NCBI GenBank assembly: GCA_016648135.1
Contig: JADDOH010002037.1
Coordinates: forward strand, 124,001-188,000
Length of the DNA stretch: 64,000 nt
Direction: 5' to 3'
Origin: Agrypnia vestita
Lineage: Eukaryota > Arthropoda > Insecta > Trichoptera > Phryganeidae
Position 1 is the stretch's first letter. Each line of letters opens with the position of its first letter. A program made the translations under genes and the position numbers. Below are positions 10,990-20,961 of this stretch, in pieces. The notes beneath the pieces were generated by a model, which made no database searches, was not told the origin of the DNA, and was given only the letters and a program-made list of their open reading frames with translations.

Positions 10990-11745
10990 TTTAACTGCAA
11001 TCTTGCAAATTGATGTAAAGTAAATAAAATGTCACTTAGTGCTAAGAAGTGTTCCTGTATTAGTTTCACTAAAAATATTCAAAAAATCGAATCTGTTTAT
11101 AAACTGGATGATGTTCCACTCGCTAAAGTCGATTCAATAAGGGATCTGGGCGTCATGCTAGATTCTAATCTCACTTTTAGAAACCACTTTGATAATATCA
11201 CAAACAAAGCATAATAATATACTATGTTAGGATTTATCACCAGAATTACTCAAGGCTTTAAAAATCCTCAAAGTCTAAAAATTCTCTATACATCACTAGT
11301 ACGAAGTATATTGGAATATTCGTCAGTTATTTGGTCACCTTGTTATACAACACATGTTACAGAATCGAGAGAGTGCAAAAAAAGTTTATATGTATTTTGT
11401 CATAAAAAGCTAGTCAACACAATAACTTTCACAGCTACGAAGATCGACTTGCCTTTTTCAAGATGCACAAACTTGAGTCCCGACGGAAAATATCCGATCT
11501 CGTTCTGCTACACAAGATTCTCAGCGGAGCTATTGGTTCTCTTTCTCTATCTGACATAAATTTGCATGTTAAACCCCGCATAAGAAACCCGGAGAATAAG
11601 CCAGCACACTAATAATGTTGGTCACTTTTCTCCCATAGCAAGGTTGTGTCGCACATATAATATGTATTGTGCTGACCCTAACATTGATGCTGATATTCTT
11701 GTAGATACCTTATCATCGTTCAAAACTCACTCATACATAACATCA
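10990..11745 (+). pseudogene. Jockey-like non-LTR reverse transcriptase, 3' part
   Basis: Motifs run in the expected order for the C-terminal part of the RT and its thumb: Asn-Lys-Met-Ser-Leu-Ser-Ala-Lys-Lys-Cys (11020-11050), Ile-Arg-Asp-Leu-Gly-Val-Met-Leu-Asp (11135-11165), Met-Leu-Gly-Phe-Ile-Thr-Arg (11224), Leu-Tyr-Thr-Ser-Leu-Val-Arg-Ser-Ile-Leu-Glu-Tyr (11284-11320) and Val-Ile-Trp-Ser-Pro (11327). After a frameshift come Ser-Tyr-Glu-Asp-Arg-Leu and, after 11640, a terminal Ser-Phe-Lys-Thr-His segment. Premature stops include TGG to TGA near 11014 and TAA at 11211-11216. The catalytic Tyr-x-Asp-Asp region is absent, so the copy is 5'-truncated and inactive. Confidence 0.8.
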
Positions 11746-13140
11746 ATTTTCTAAATGATGACCTGAATCAATTATTTATTAAATACTAATCGCATTACAT
11801 TCAAACACTAAATATACAATACACATAAATGTACGTGTAAAATATACTTAAATGCAAAAATACACGTTACTAGAGCGTGCCGAAGACACTTGTAATTGGA
11901 ATAATAGGCATAGTTTTCATTTATAATGTTTTATTATTAGAGTATCATGTACCTATTATCCTGTTAGTGTCTCTAATAAATATTTAAAAAAATCAATTTA
12001 CCTGAAAAAGAAAATGGACAGCAACTGACGGTTAGCACTCCGTTGAATAATATTCCATGATATTTTGATAACTTAAAACATTAGTTACATACACTTCATA
12101 TTATCAAGAAGCGCATTTACATAGAGAAGACACTTTGGAAGGCGAGCGGACCCTCGACTATGAGGCCAAACAACGATGACGACATCATTAAGAAAGTATA
12201 TTACGCAAATATAACTTCTTATGTTATTATGTTAGCAATGCAGGTAGAAAATATTATGTTAGCAAACCTATTGGTACAAAACTCGCTAGGTAAACAGATA
12301 TACCTGTTTTGATGTAGGTAGAAATTATGTGGGTGGATCACCATAGTATGATTTTTTTTCTGATTATTGTCTGCAAGAAAAAGGTACCAACTGATGTTTT
12401 AAGCCTTCGTATTATATTTCAATAAAATGCAATATCATATTCTGCCTCCGAATCGACTGTACAGAATACCTACAAATTTTGTATAAAAATATGAGCTTTT
12501 AAAACAAAAAAATGTAGACAACAATTATATTTGAATAATTATTACAATAATATTTCAAACAGCGCAGAAACACTTCTGCAACAAATGTCAAACAGTATCA
12601 ATGGATGCTCTTGACCAATTTGCAATTTTTACCAGACCAGGTTACAATAATCTATCTGACAACGATGGATTGTCCATGTATGAAGAAGTAACGGTTACTT
12701 GTTGGAACTGTAATTGGACTTTACCCCGAAAAAAAAAAACAATCGAATAATCGGTTTAATCCGGAGGCAGATAAACTTATCAGAATGTAATAATTAACAT
12801 TTGTCACCTTTTTCTTTCTGTAATAGATAGAAATATTTTTTTTTTCATATAACAGTGACCCACCCTACTACTGTGCATGTGTTTCATATCATAATCACGT
12901 CTTCGCTTGAACAGACGTGTTGCAAAACAGATTTACCTATTTATCATAACGTCTTATATTTTAAAACATTTCGAAACTGTTATATAAGGCACATTAATGG
13001 GTAATAGGTACGAAATAATATAGGAAATAATTGACAAGTTATAGTATTAGTTTTTCGGACTCTCAAAAACATTAAATAAAGAAAGAGAAACAATTTTTAG
13101 AAAATCATTTTCTGTTTCTATGTTTCCTTTTTCATATTTT
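11746..13140. other. AT-rich segment without a supported gene
   Basis: Nothing coding was found. Words resembling TCTGCCTCCG appear in opposite orientation near 12441 and 12762, which could be ends of a roughly 330-bp inverted-repeat element, but the matching arm is too short to claim. Confidence 0.4.
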
Positions 13141-13150
13141 CATTTTCAAG

Positions 13151-13323
13151 CAATCAGGAACGATTCACGAATTAACCTATTCGAATATACAACTTTCGTC
13201 TTGATGAGCAAATTTCCGCGATACTCAGTCTGCTTTCGTATTTCCGTTCCATTTCCTGCCTAATGGTATAATAAGTGTGTCTAGATCAATCAGCAACGAC
13301 GCGCGAATTAACCTTTTTCGAAG
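13151..13323 (+). repeat. Pair of about 36-bp direct repeats
   Basis: CAATCAGGAACGA...CGAATTAACCTATTCGAA at 13151-13185 recurs as CAATCAGCAACGA...CGAATTAACCTTTTTCGAA at 13287-13323. The 101 bp between are not obviously related. The second copy opens a GC-rich island, so the pair may reflect a local duplication. Confidence 0.65.
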
Positions 13324-13560
13324 ATCATCCTTGGTGCGGACGGCTATACAAAATGCTCAACAAGCAGCGGTGCTTCACTCCACTCCGTTACCGGCGGCGT
13401 CCATTATACTGCGGACAAAGGGAGCAGACGTTCGACTGTGTTGTTCTACGCTTATTATAGTTAACCCTTTGTATTCAGGCTCCTCGGGCAATAACGCTTC
13501 GCTAATAAAGGCAGGTTGTTGCTATCGGCCATTTTCTCGCAGTTGGCGCCCAACCATTTG
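13270..13560. other. GC-rich single-copy-looking island
   Basis: Composition changes sharply to about half G+C (for example CCGTTACCGGCGGCGTCC). Overlapping plus-strand open frames of 61 and 94 codons exist but have no recognisable domain and disagree in frame. It may be a regulatory element or a short exon; no choice can be made from sequence alone. Confidence 0.3.
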
Positions 13561-14269
13561 AACTATTAATTACATTTTAGTCATTTTCGCATACAATAGG
13601 GCGGATAACGCTGATTTTTTCAATTTATATCCAAAGCTTGCCCAACTTCACTGTATATTTTATATGATAAATAGAATTGAAGAATCATTTTTGGATACAA
13701 AAATAATTAGGATTAGGTGACAAATGATAAAATTAATATTACTGCCACAAATAAGTATAAAATTTATTAAGATTTTGTGTGGGATAATGGGACAGCACTA
13801 AACAAATATTTTACTACGCACGTGTTGAGTTATTTTGTCACTCCTATCATTTCAAGAGGAGCTGTCCATCTCAACAAGTATACTTAATTATTTTATTGGA
13901 ATGGTTATCCACTCGCTTGCCACGTATTTTAACAAACATAAACAGGATTGCCTCGGAACATATGGTCAGCCGCGCGACGTGTAATATAAAAATGACTGTA
14001 ATTACATTATTTTCTTTTTAGTGTACAAAGATAATTGTTTGTCATAGGTAAGTAAACAGAAAACGTGAATAAATTTTTTGCTTATTCTTGGGTATCGTGA
14101 TCATTTATATTAAATCTTTATAATACATAAAAGATTTTTTACTCGCAATCAGAAGTCCACATTTTTGGACAAGACTGCTTTAAGGTTCTACGCGGAAAAA
14201 TAATAATTCGGACCGGGACAAGAGAATGAATTTGAGCATGACGAATACATCTTATCCGGGCAATATACT

Positions 14270-14520
14270 TAGACATTACCACTACTCCTCGCGCTGCTGT
14301 ATTTACTCTCCAAAATAATTGTGTGGCAGCGTCGAAGGCAGTGAGTGTTTACATTGCCGCTATATGCTAATTTCGCATTCCACCTATGACATTGTATGAA
14401 TTAAATAAATTTAATAATCCATCTGCATGTTGACAGCCGTCAAAGCTCGCGCTGCCGGTCCATTGATTTCCACACAAGAACCGCCACAAAGAGAGCGCCG
14501 GCAGCAGCAATGGCAGAAGC
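14270..14520 (+). promoter_or_regulatory. GC-rich island upstream of candidate exon
   Basis: Composition is raised from about 14280, with CAG/GCC-rich sequence just before the ATG at 14521. No TATA box or clear initiator was identified. Its position suggests a 5' untranslated region or promoter for the signal-peptide-like exon. Inference only. Confidence 0.3.
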
Positions 14521-14603
14521 ATGGGCAGCGCGAGTGACGTGTTTACATTACTCGTGTTATTCACATTCACGCTCACCTCCCTGCTGGTCGCCCCACAAGT
14601 GGA
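14521..14603 (+). CDS. Candidate first coding exon with signal peptide
   Basis: From ATG at 14521 the frame gives 27 codons plus two bases before GTAAGTG, a near-ideal splice donor (14604-14610). The product starts Met-Gly-Ser-Ala-Ser-Asp, then has an uncharged hydrophobic core of about 16 residues (Thr-Leu-Leu-Val-Leu-Phe-Thr-Phe-Thr-Leu-Thr-Ser-Leu-Leu-Val-Ala), then Pro-Gln-Val. This is what a signal peptide with cleavage after Ala would look like. An upstream ATG at 14510 is in another frame. A minus-strand open frame covers the same bases and also has a hydrophobic run, so strand is not certain. No downstream exon of matching phase was found. It could be the start of a secreted or membrane protein gene with long introns. 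Confidence 0.35.
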
Positions 14604-15109
14604 GTAAGTGTAAATTCCGCTTTATTAACGGTTTTATAGACATAAAAGTAGCTACTTGTATGTAACGTTCATACTTTGATCTGAAGTACCCACAAATTAA
14701 AATATTTATGGGCCCCTCTTGACAGCATCTGCCTTCCTTGCAACAGGAGTAAAGATTCGCGAGACTCACAAACTCGCTCCAAACATTCATTGTTTATCCT
14801 GGTACAACATTCTCTCTCGCTTCCTATTCCTGCCCCTGCTAGTCGGTGAAGACCCCGCGGGAACGTGGCGTAAGAAAAACGAAAGATATTTTTAAGAAAA
14901 TATTTAAGACCGCTTACCAAAGAATGCTATCGTACGCCGGGAGAAATAATAACTTAAGTAGGGCAATTTGAGTAATTCTGAAGGTTTTCTATTGAAGCAT
15001 TTGCCATTTAAAAACAATGGACTGGTTTTACGACCCAATTTCCTTTATCTCCACATAATTTAAGCTCCTCTTTCCTGATGTTTTCCGCTATTTAGAGTTT
15101 TATCAATAG

Positions 15110-15232
15110 GGCGAGGGTGAAACTACCTGCCCCGGGGTCAGAGGGGGGCGCGACCAGCGATCCGTGATGGTGTCTTTGTACCGACACTTAACAGTGTCGG
15201 AGAAACTCGGAAGTGGTAATTACTTGTGCGAG
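15110..15232 (+). CDS. Candidate internal exon, Ig-like
   Basis: The 41-codon open frame lies between a possible acceptor (CAATAG, ending 15109) and a very good donor (GAG|GTAAGTTC at 15233). It ends Lys-Leu-Gly-Ser-Gly-Asn-Tyr-Leu-Cys-Glu, which resembles the F strand of an immunoglobulin domain (Gly-x-Tyr-x-Cys). A Thr-Thr-Cys lies 33 residues earlier, which is short for an Ig cysteine pair. The reading phase does not join directly to the exon at 14521-14603, so another exon or a different gene would be needed. A perfect 8-bp hairpin (CCGACACT/AGTGTCGG, 15181-15200) lies inside. Weakly supported. Confidence 0.28.
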
Positions 15233-15239
15233 GTAAGTT

Positions 15240-16236
15240 CAATTTAAATAAAAATGAAGAAAGGTTGTGAAATATACGAGGTGTGATAATTTAATTCCCG
15301 ATCGATAATATTGAAATCAAGTGTTTGTGTTTGAATTAATACATTCGTAAATTTTAAGATTTTAGAATTATGGTGATCTGAGGCTTAAAGTATGTATAGT
15401 GAATACAGTTGTAATCACCAATATGATCGCCTTCGATAGGATAATGATGATGATGATGATAGATGAGAAGGGGCTTATTATGGAATTTAAAAGTACAGGA
15501 TCCTAAAGATATCTGCCTCTGGACAAGGTGCTCATTCTATGAATGATACTATTATTTTCTCAAATAACTGCCAAAAAACTTTTTGCTATTTTAAACTCCG
15601 TTGATATACCAAACATCTTATCAAATTGCTATCTTAATTGGACTTGCCACCGTAAGTAATCACTTCAATGAAAGAACTGAAATATCTAAGTCGCCTAAAC
15701 CTGCCATCTTACTTTCTATAAGCGTCTGTAAAATTGGAAAGATAACGGGAATAGGCATCCCCAAACAGCGTCGTCAAGGGCCCTATTTATCAACTAAACT
15801 TTTATCCAGAACCTCTAAAATTATTCGGAGTATAAACGTGGACTTTCGGCAAAATTAATATCGACATTTCTATTAAATTACTAGTACATAATAAAATAAT
15901 CCCGGGCCAATGATGTATCACTTCTGGTGATATTGAATTACTCGAGATGAATAAGAATATAGAATAAGAAGAAAAAAAGCTTTTAACCGTCTATAATACT
16001 CTGAAATTCCCGACTAATGGAGGGATTATACGAAGCCGTAGATGATTTAATGGCATTATAACGAGAAATGTAAGATGGACCTTGCTAAATGGGATGTAAA
16101 ATTACTATAAGGAGGTCACAGTGAATATACCCAAAGTGAATCAATCCAGACTAGACTAGCACTACATAATTGACTCGTGATTGCATATTGGTTTATTAAC
16201 TTGTACGAAATTCGAATATATCGTTTTTGAATTGTC
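15240..16236. other. AT-rich segment, no supported gene
   Basis: Contains a short (GAT)n run near 15443-15462. The 85-codon plus-strand open stretch at 15601-15858 shows no recognisable motif and is left uncalled. Confidence 0.4.
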
Positions 16237-16239
16237 TTA

Positions 16240-16821
16240 GGCCGGTCGCACTTTGGATACGAATTATTATCGCACGTATACGCACGATTATGTTCGTACG
16301 TACTGAGCGCGAACATTGATTGCGTCTTACGTTTGTCACGATCAGTTACTTTTCTAATTTCTTCAATGACGTCTGTGCCAAACGAATAATCTGTATCTTC
16401 CGGAAAGCTCTATTCTGACTCGTAGGCTGCTACGGCGTCGTCGTCATCTTAGAACTGAATGGGTGAAAGAAATATATACTAGAAGGGATGAATTCCATCA
16501 TATTATTGGCAGACTTAAATAATTACAAATTTCATGATTATCTACTTATGAACAAAGATACATTTGAATATATTTTAAACGCTGTGTGGGAAATTTTTCA
16601 ATATCCATCGTACGAAATCGAAAAAAATTCCAAACAAATCCGGATCGTGTCGGACGTCGCATCCATACGTACGTATACGCACTACTAAATCGTATACAGT
16701 TCAATACTACTTCGATACTTGGGATAAGTCTTAGGATACGATAATAGGAATGTACTTGCGTATTCGTACGTATACGTACTACTCAATTTCGTACGAAAAC
16801 GCGTCTAGTGTGCGGCCGGCG
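16240..16821 (+). mobile_element. Non-autonomous PIF/Harbinger element, copy 1
   Basis: The ends GGCCGGTCGCAC (16240) and GTGCGGCCGGCG (to 16821) form terminal inverted repeats with one or two mismatches. They are flanked on both sides by TTA (16237-16239 and 16822-16824), the TWA duplication typical of PIF/Harbinger. Internally both ends are rich in CGTACGTA-type words in inverted orientation. At 582 bp it is far shorter than an autonomous element and carries only a transposase remnant. Confidence 0.8.
16451..16690 (+). pseudogene. Harbinger transposase N-terminal remnant
   Basis: Two frames together read Trp-Val-Lys-Glu-Ile-Tyr-Thr-Arg-Arg-Asp-Glu-Phe-His-His-Ile-Ile (16460-16510) and then Phe-His-Asp-Tyr-Leu-Leu-Met-Asn-Lys-Asp-Thr-Phe-Glu-Tyr-Ile-Leu (16529-16576). 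This is the Trp-Val-Arg...Phe-x-x-Tyr-x-Arg-Met...Phe-Glu-x-Leu pattern at the start of HARBI1-type transposases, before the DDE catalytic domain. A stop and frameshift separate the halves and no DDE region remains, so it cannot encode an active enzyme. Confidence 0.7.
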
Positions 16822-17157
16822 TTAACCTCGACGCCTTCAGCAGTCCGCCTTAACTTATTATTGATATTTAACCCATGTTAACTCGGGCATCAACCAAGTA
16901 AACTCGATCGAATAAACTCAGTTTAAACGTGTCAGTATTTTCATTCCTGCATTACGTGTGCTCATTAATTGCTTGCCATTCTTATACGACACACCCCATT
17001 ATATTGCGACATACCCTTAACCGTAAGTGTAAATAAGAACCTGTATTTACAAACCTTTGCAGTACTTATATAATAATCCATTTTAATATTTTTCAGTGAT
17101 GAATAATACGAGACGAACATAATGAATTAATATAATTATAATAAAAAATGTACTTTT

Positions 17158-17600
17158 TTTTCACCACTGTCAACATATTTCAGAGCCAAATTCATCCGTC
17201 AGGATACAACTTATACTAACAAAGTAAAAATCAAAAATCGAAGTATAGACAATCAAAATATAAAATTTATGTATGGGAAATGAATAAAAATTAAGTAATA
17301 AATAATCAGGTCCTTTTTACAAATAGTCATCTTTTAAATTTGTTAGTAGGTATTGAATTATTATTCTTTTCCCATACATAATTTTTATATTCTGATTATC
17401 TATACTCCGGTTTTTGATTTTTAATTTGTTAGTATACATTGTATCCTGACGAAGGTGCCATGGGCTCTGAAAAATGTTGATATTTTTCTCTATACATGTG
17501 GTGAAAAGAACGTACATTTTTATTAATTATATTAATAATGTCACCACAACTCAATTTTACTCTTTTTGAAGAAATTAATAAATAATTTAATATATAATAT
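17158..17600 (+). mobile_element. Penelope-like element fold-back, copy P2
   Basis: The left arm (about 17158-17290, inverted) and right arm (about 17300-17520) repeat the same PLE terminal module. The right arm reads Asn-Asn-Gln-Val-Leu-Phe-Thr-Asn-Ser (17308-17334), then the stem module (CCTGACGAAGGTGCCATGGG, 17444-17463; TCTGAAAAATG) and AAGTGGTG-like end (GTGGTGAAAAGAACGTACA). Immediately beyond, at 17538-17574, an open start Met-Ser-Pro-Gln-Leu-Asn-Phe-Thr-Leu-Phe-Glu-Glu follows and soon hits stops. So the copy contains end, fold-back and the beginning of the next ORF. Confidence 0.7.
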
Positions 17601-17929
17601 TTCTCACAAGTTTCACTCAAATAAATTTTGCGTAATGTAATATTATTTACCTAGTTATTAACACACACGGTCCCGTAAATTTGACCAACCCTGTGAATAA
17701 TATAAATAATCAGGGTCAAAAACAAACCTACTTTGGTTAAATAATAGGGTTGTCAGAGGACCCGTTATATTTGGTAGCATGTCCGAAAAGACCCTTCAGA
17801 ATTCAGACCCATTTAATATCCAGGACTGGGTATCACAGAAATAATTAATAACGGATCCGTGTAAATGTAATATATTTATTTTACGAATCGTTTTTGGTAA
17901 AGTTTTCTTGTTTACCTTTGACATTATTA
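17601..17929. other. AT-rich segment, nothing recognised
   Basis: Contains GACCAACCCTGTGAATAATA-like sequence, but no supported gene or repeat boundary. Confidence 0.35.
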
Positions 17930-18300
17930 CAGACGTCTCACATAGACGAAGCTTTTTAAAAGGGAAATAGGTATGCAAGTCTTTAAGCGTTTACAGGGCT
18001 TACGACCTACTGTATGGCTGGCTTTAGTAAATTACTTTACAAAAGTAACGTTCACAATTCCACCCTTGATCGAACACCACATCTTTCAAATTTAGAAAGT
18101 TGTAGTATATACGGTATTTATGTACCTACCTCGTTTTACTTTATTCAATACAAACTATCAGTAACGTTATCTATGGTTGAAATACGTCATTCCCATGAAA
18201 CAGTTATAGATGTCGCCATTGGGAATGATATTTCTAATTTTTGACTAGAGTATCGAGGAATTAATAACTTGGTCTCTGTAAGACTTCTATAATATATTTT
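17930..18300 (+). repeat. Family A inverted-repeat element, copy 4
   Basis: The left arm is well preserved (GTCTCACATAGACGAAGC, AAGTCTTTAAGCG, GGGCTTACGACCTACTG, GTATGGCTGGCTTTAG). The interior has TTTAGAAAGTTGTA, CCTACCTCGTTTTACTTT and CGTCATTCCCATGAAACAG, also seen in copies 2, 6 and 7. The right arm is reduced to GGTCTCTGTAAGACTTCTAT near 18270-18290. The 76-codon open stretch at 18014-18244 is inside the element and is not called. Confidence 0.65.
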
Positions 18301-18889
18301 GATTAAAAACGATCTCTCTATGAATAAAAATACAGTACCTAATTATGCTATTATTTTTTTTAACATACTTGTTGTATTTTTTCTGAATTGGGGAGAGCTG
18401 CACTAAACCCAAATAAGTGAAGGAAGACTCTTGAGGAGACCAATACCTTTCAGGGGTTGTAGAGCCAAGAGAGGATACTTGTACTATTTTAATACGTTAA
18501 TTAGAGAATACCGTATATATTAATAATGTAAATGCAATATATCATGCATACGTCAATATCGTTTATAAATATTATGGACTTAAAACGGGCAAAAAGCATA
18601 GGTACATTTGTAAAAATTTAGAGCAAAGGTACAAAATTTTATAATTTTAATTTATATTATCTCGGGTATACATCGGTATTCATAGGAATAAAGTCCATGT
18701 GAATACGATGGATGAATAACTCAAAAAATAATCTAAAGAAATGGGGTTTTGAGCTCTAATTACGCATATTTATTCAGAGTAAACAACTCTGTTTATAAAA
18801 CAGAGAAACTCATTAGCTGATAAATCAATTTGCCATTTATATTCCGGTTCAAATTTCTGTAAAGTTTTAATAATTTTGCTTGGTTTGTA
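18301..18889. other. AT-rich segment, nothing recognised
   Basis: No gene, RNA gene or defined repeat was found. The first about 60 bp may be residual family A flank. Confidence 0.4.
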
Positions 18890-19115
18890 TTAAATCGAAA
18901 TGATTTTGTGATATTAGATTTAAGTCACTTTACAAATAGTACTACGTTTTACAGAACATAAGTCAGAAATATTGAAAAAAAACCTATTAGTATAAGGACA
19001 TTTATGTTGAAACATTTTGACTAATAATTTGGGCAGGAATCTACCTGCAAAGTATTGTGGACTCACTGGCTCTTTTACAACCTGTAGGAGTATATTGAAA
19101 TCTGATTTGTTTATC
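18890..19115 (-). repeat. Family C/D repeat fragment
   Basis: Shares AAGTCAGAAATATTGAAAAA with the family D element at 24970-25450 (AAGTCAGAAATGTTGGGAAA) and GCAGGAATCTACCTGCAAAG with 37500-37540 and 48290-48315. It ends near a TTTTACAACCTGTAGG stretch. Probably one arm of an old inverted-repeat transposon; the overlapping minus-strand open frame is not called. Confidence 0.5.
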
Positions 19116-19229
19116 ACTTTTAATTAGGCAAAATTAATATTTTTTAGACAGATTTTTGTGGTGCTGAGCTATGAAAAATATGTATTTGCTTTTCAATGTC
19201 CAAAACACCGATGATCTTGTATGTATTGC

Positions 19230-19475
19230 ACAGGGTAAAGCAGCAGCCTTGGAATAATTTTAGGATGAAGTGGGCTTTGAAGAGTGCTACAACGATGGAT
19301 GGAACTGGATTTCTGGATAGCTAGGATAGCTGAGACTGAGACTTAAGTCAGCAGTGAGAGTAATCCATGTCCGAGACCTGTAGAGGTGCACTGAGGCCCG
19401 TATCTTATTTGTTTGAGGGCGGTATACAGTGTCAATAAATAAAATAAAATAAATAAAAATAAATAAACACATTAA
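19230..19475 (+). mobile_element. Retroposon 3' end with (AAATA)n tail
   Basis: A moderately GC-rich stretch ends ATACAGTGTCAATAAATAAA and passes into AAATAAAATAAATAAAAATA repeats (19435-19466). A unique 3' end followed by a simple tandem tail points to a retroposed sequence inserted in plus orientation. No coding motif remains. Confidence 0.45.
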
Positions 19476-19498
19476 GATTCAAAAATAATTTTAAAATC

Positions 19499-19858
19499 CC
19501 AAAATATAATACCAAACTGTGTCAACAAAACTACATATACTTGGGCATAAAAAACTTCAATAACCTACCTACAGATATTAAGAAAATCGATGACTTACAA
19601 CAATTAAAGAAAAAAATAAACCAACACTTTAGATCGATACAATTTGACAATGCATAACAAGACATATAGCTAAGGAACAAATAAGCCAAATCCAAAATAA
19701 ACTAAAAGTGTAAGCCCCTCACCAAGCACATGAGCAAGTCTCATTTTTGGAGAGGCAAAGCAATAAAATAAAATGTATCTAAGTAGATTGTAATAGACAA
19801 ATGTATTATGATTTAAATGTAGTTTTAATATTAAATAAATATAAAAAAAAAAAAAAAA
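19499..19858 (+). mobile_element. 5'-truncated non-LTR retrotransposon with poly(A)
   Basis: The end of an ORF (19499-19657) reads Tyr-Leu-Gly-Ile-Lys-Asn-Phe-Asn-Asn-Leu-Pro-Thr-Asp-Ile-Lys and Leu-Lys-Lys-Lys-Ile-Asn. This is the Phe-Asn-x-Leu-Pro-x-x-Ile-Lys pattern at the extreme C-terminus of CR1/jockey-type proteins. It is followed by about 185 bp of 3' untranslated sequence with AATAAA and a 16-A tail at 19843-19858. The tail is intact, so the insertion is not very old, but only the last 53 codons remain. Confidence 0.75.
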
Positions 19859-20162
19859 GAAATGAAAGAAAAAGTAATCATCAAACTGCATCGTGGTCGT
19901 CTACCTTTGACATATTTATTTATTTAATTTCTGTGCGGTACAAAGCACTATTAACAAAAATAATGGCGATGTGGTTTTTTAAAGATAACTAAAAATGATA
20001 ACACTAAAGAAGAACAAAACATTAAATGAACAATTTAAAATCGAACAGTCGAGAAATTTTAAGTTGCAGTTCAACTCAAAGTTGAGTATAAAGCTAATAA
20101 TTACAATAATTACAAAGTAAAAATAGAAAAAAAAAACATTAAATAATATTTATTTTAAGAGA
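19859..20162. other. AT-rich segment, nothing recognised
   Basis: No supported gene or repeat. An AT-rich stretch with A-runs. Confidence 0.35.
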
Positions 20163-20335
20163 AGCTTGTTGGTCTTGTGGTTAGGTTAGTTTAGGTTAGA
20201 TAAGGACTCTCGCCTCAGGATCCGGGTTCGAACCTCACTCCAGACCAGCAAGTTAGTCCTATTTTCATAGCACAAGCGTTTAGCTTAGTTTCAAAATAGT
20301 ATGAATATTGATGTGACACGTAGTCGTATGAAAAA
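20163..20335 (+). mobile_element. tRNA-derived SINE (family G), copy 1
   Basis: The head looks like a tRNA: an acceptor-like stem pairs CTTGTTGGTCT with AGACCAGCAAG. The first half contains TGGTCTTGTGGTTA, similar to an A box, and a clear B box GGGTTCGAACC lies at about 20224-20234. The body (CCTATTTTCATAGCAC, TTAGCTTAGTTTCAAAATA, TATTGATGTGACACG) is shared with three other copies. The long acceptor stem and linked body show this is a SINE and not a working tRNA gene. Confidence 0.75.
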
Positions 20336-20961
20336 CTTTGTATAAACCACTAGCATTTTACGTCTATCGGTTTGGACACAACTGTATCTTCGTCATAACA
20401 GACGTCTATTAACTATCCGTTACCCATTTTGATTAACAGGTTAATTTTTTAACGTACCCTCAGTTATGGTGGGGGTAATTTACAAGTAGGTACACACGAA
20501 AATGGGGAATATATGGGCTACAATAACAACGGGCTATTCGTAAAATTTAATTGATTATTAACTATACTGGTTTTAGTCTTCAGACATTTCTTGATTTCTA
20601 ATATTTCTAAGTTATCCAATCAAAGGCTTCTATTATTTGTAAGAAGAATCTCAACACCGCTTTCCTTTTAAAAAGTGTGTCATGTTTCCGAAATATGGTT
20701 CGAGAATTATGAGAAGTTACTTTTATTAAGATCTAAAATGTTTTTTTAATCTCACATTAAAATTACTTGGCGTATTACCTATATGAAATGCTTTACAGTC
20801 ATCTCAATTTAATTGATAATAATATATGTACCTACTTACATAAAATAAGAACTGTAGAAAAATTTCAAGTTATAAATGAACTAAAATTAATTGTATAAAA
20901 CTTATTAATTACATAAAATATTAGTTGTTTTATATCCTTAAGGATATAAGAAAAGCTTATA
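20336..20961. other. AT-rich segment upstream of mariner copy 1
   Basis: No gene supported. A perfect 18-bp palindrome TATATCCTTAAGGATATA (20931-20948) lies 13 bp before the mariner left end; this may be chance. Confidence 0.4.

Noticed and set aside
12438..12790. Possible TIR element with TCTGCCTCCG ends.
   Set aside because: Only about 10 bp match in inverted orientation and no target duplication is visible.
14367..14576. Minus-strand 69-codon open frame with a hydrophobic run.
   Set aside because: It covers the same bases as the plus-strand candidate exon, lacks splice signals at its end, and its Leu/Pro run follows from CAG/GCC-rich DNA. Not excluded completely, hence the low confidence of the plus-strand call.
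20163..20260. Possible tRNA gene (clear B box).
   Set aside because: Overlong acceptor stem, linked SINE body and three other dispersed copies show it is a SINE head.
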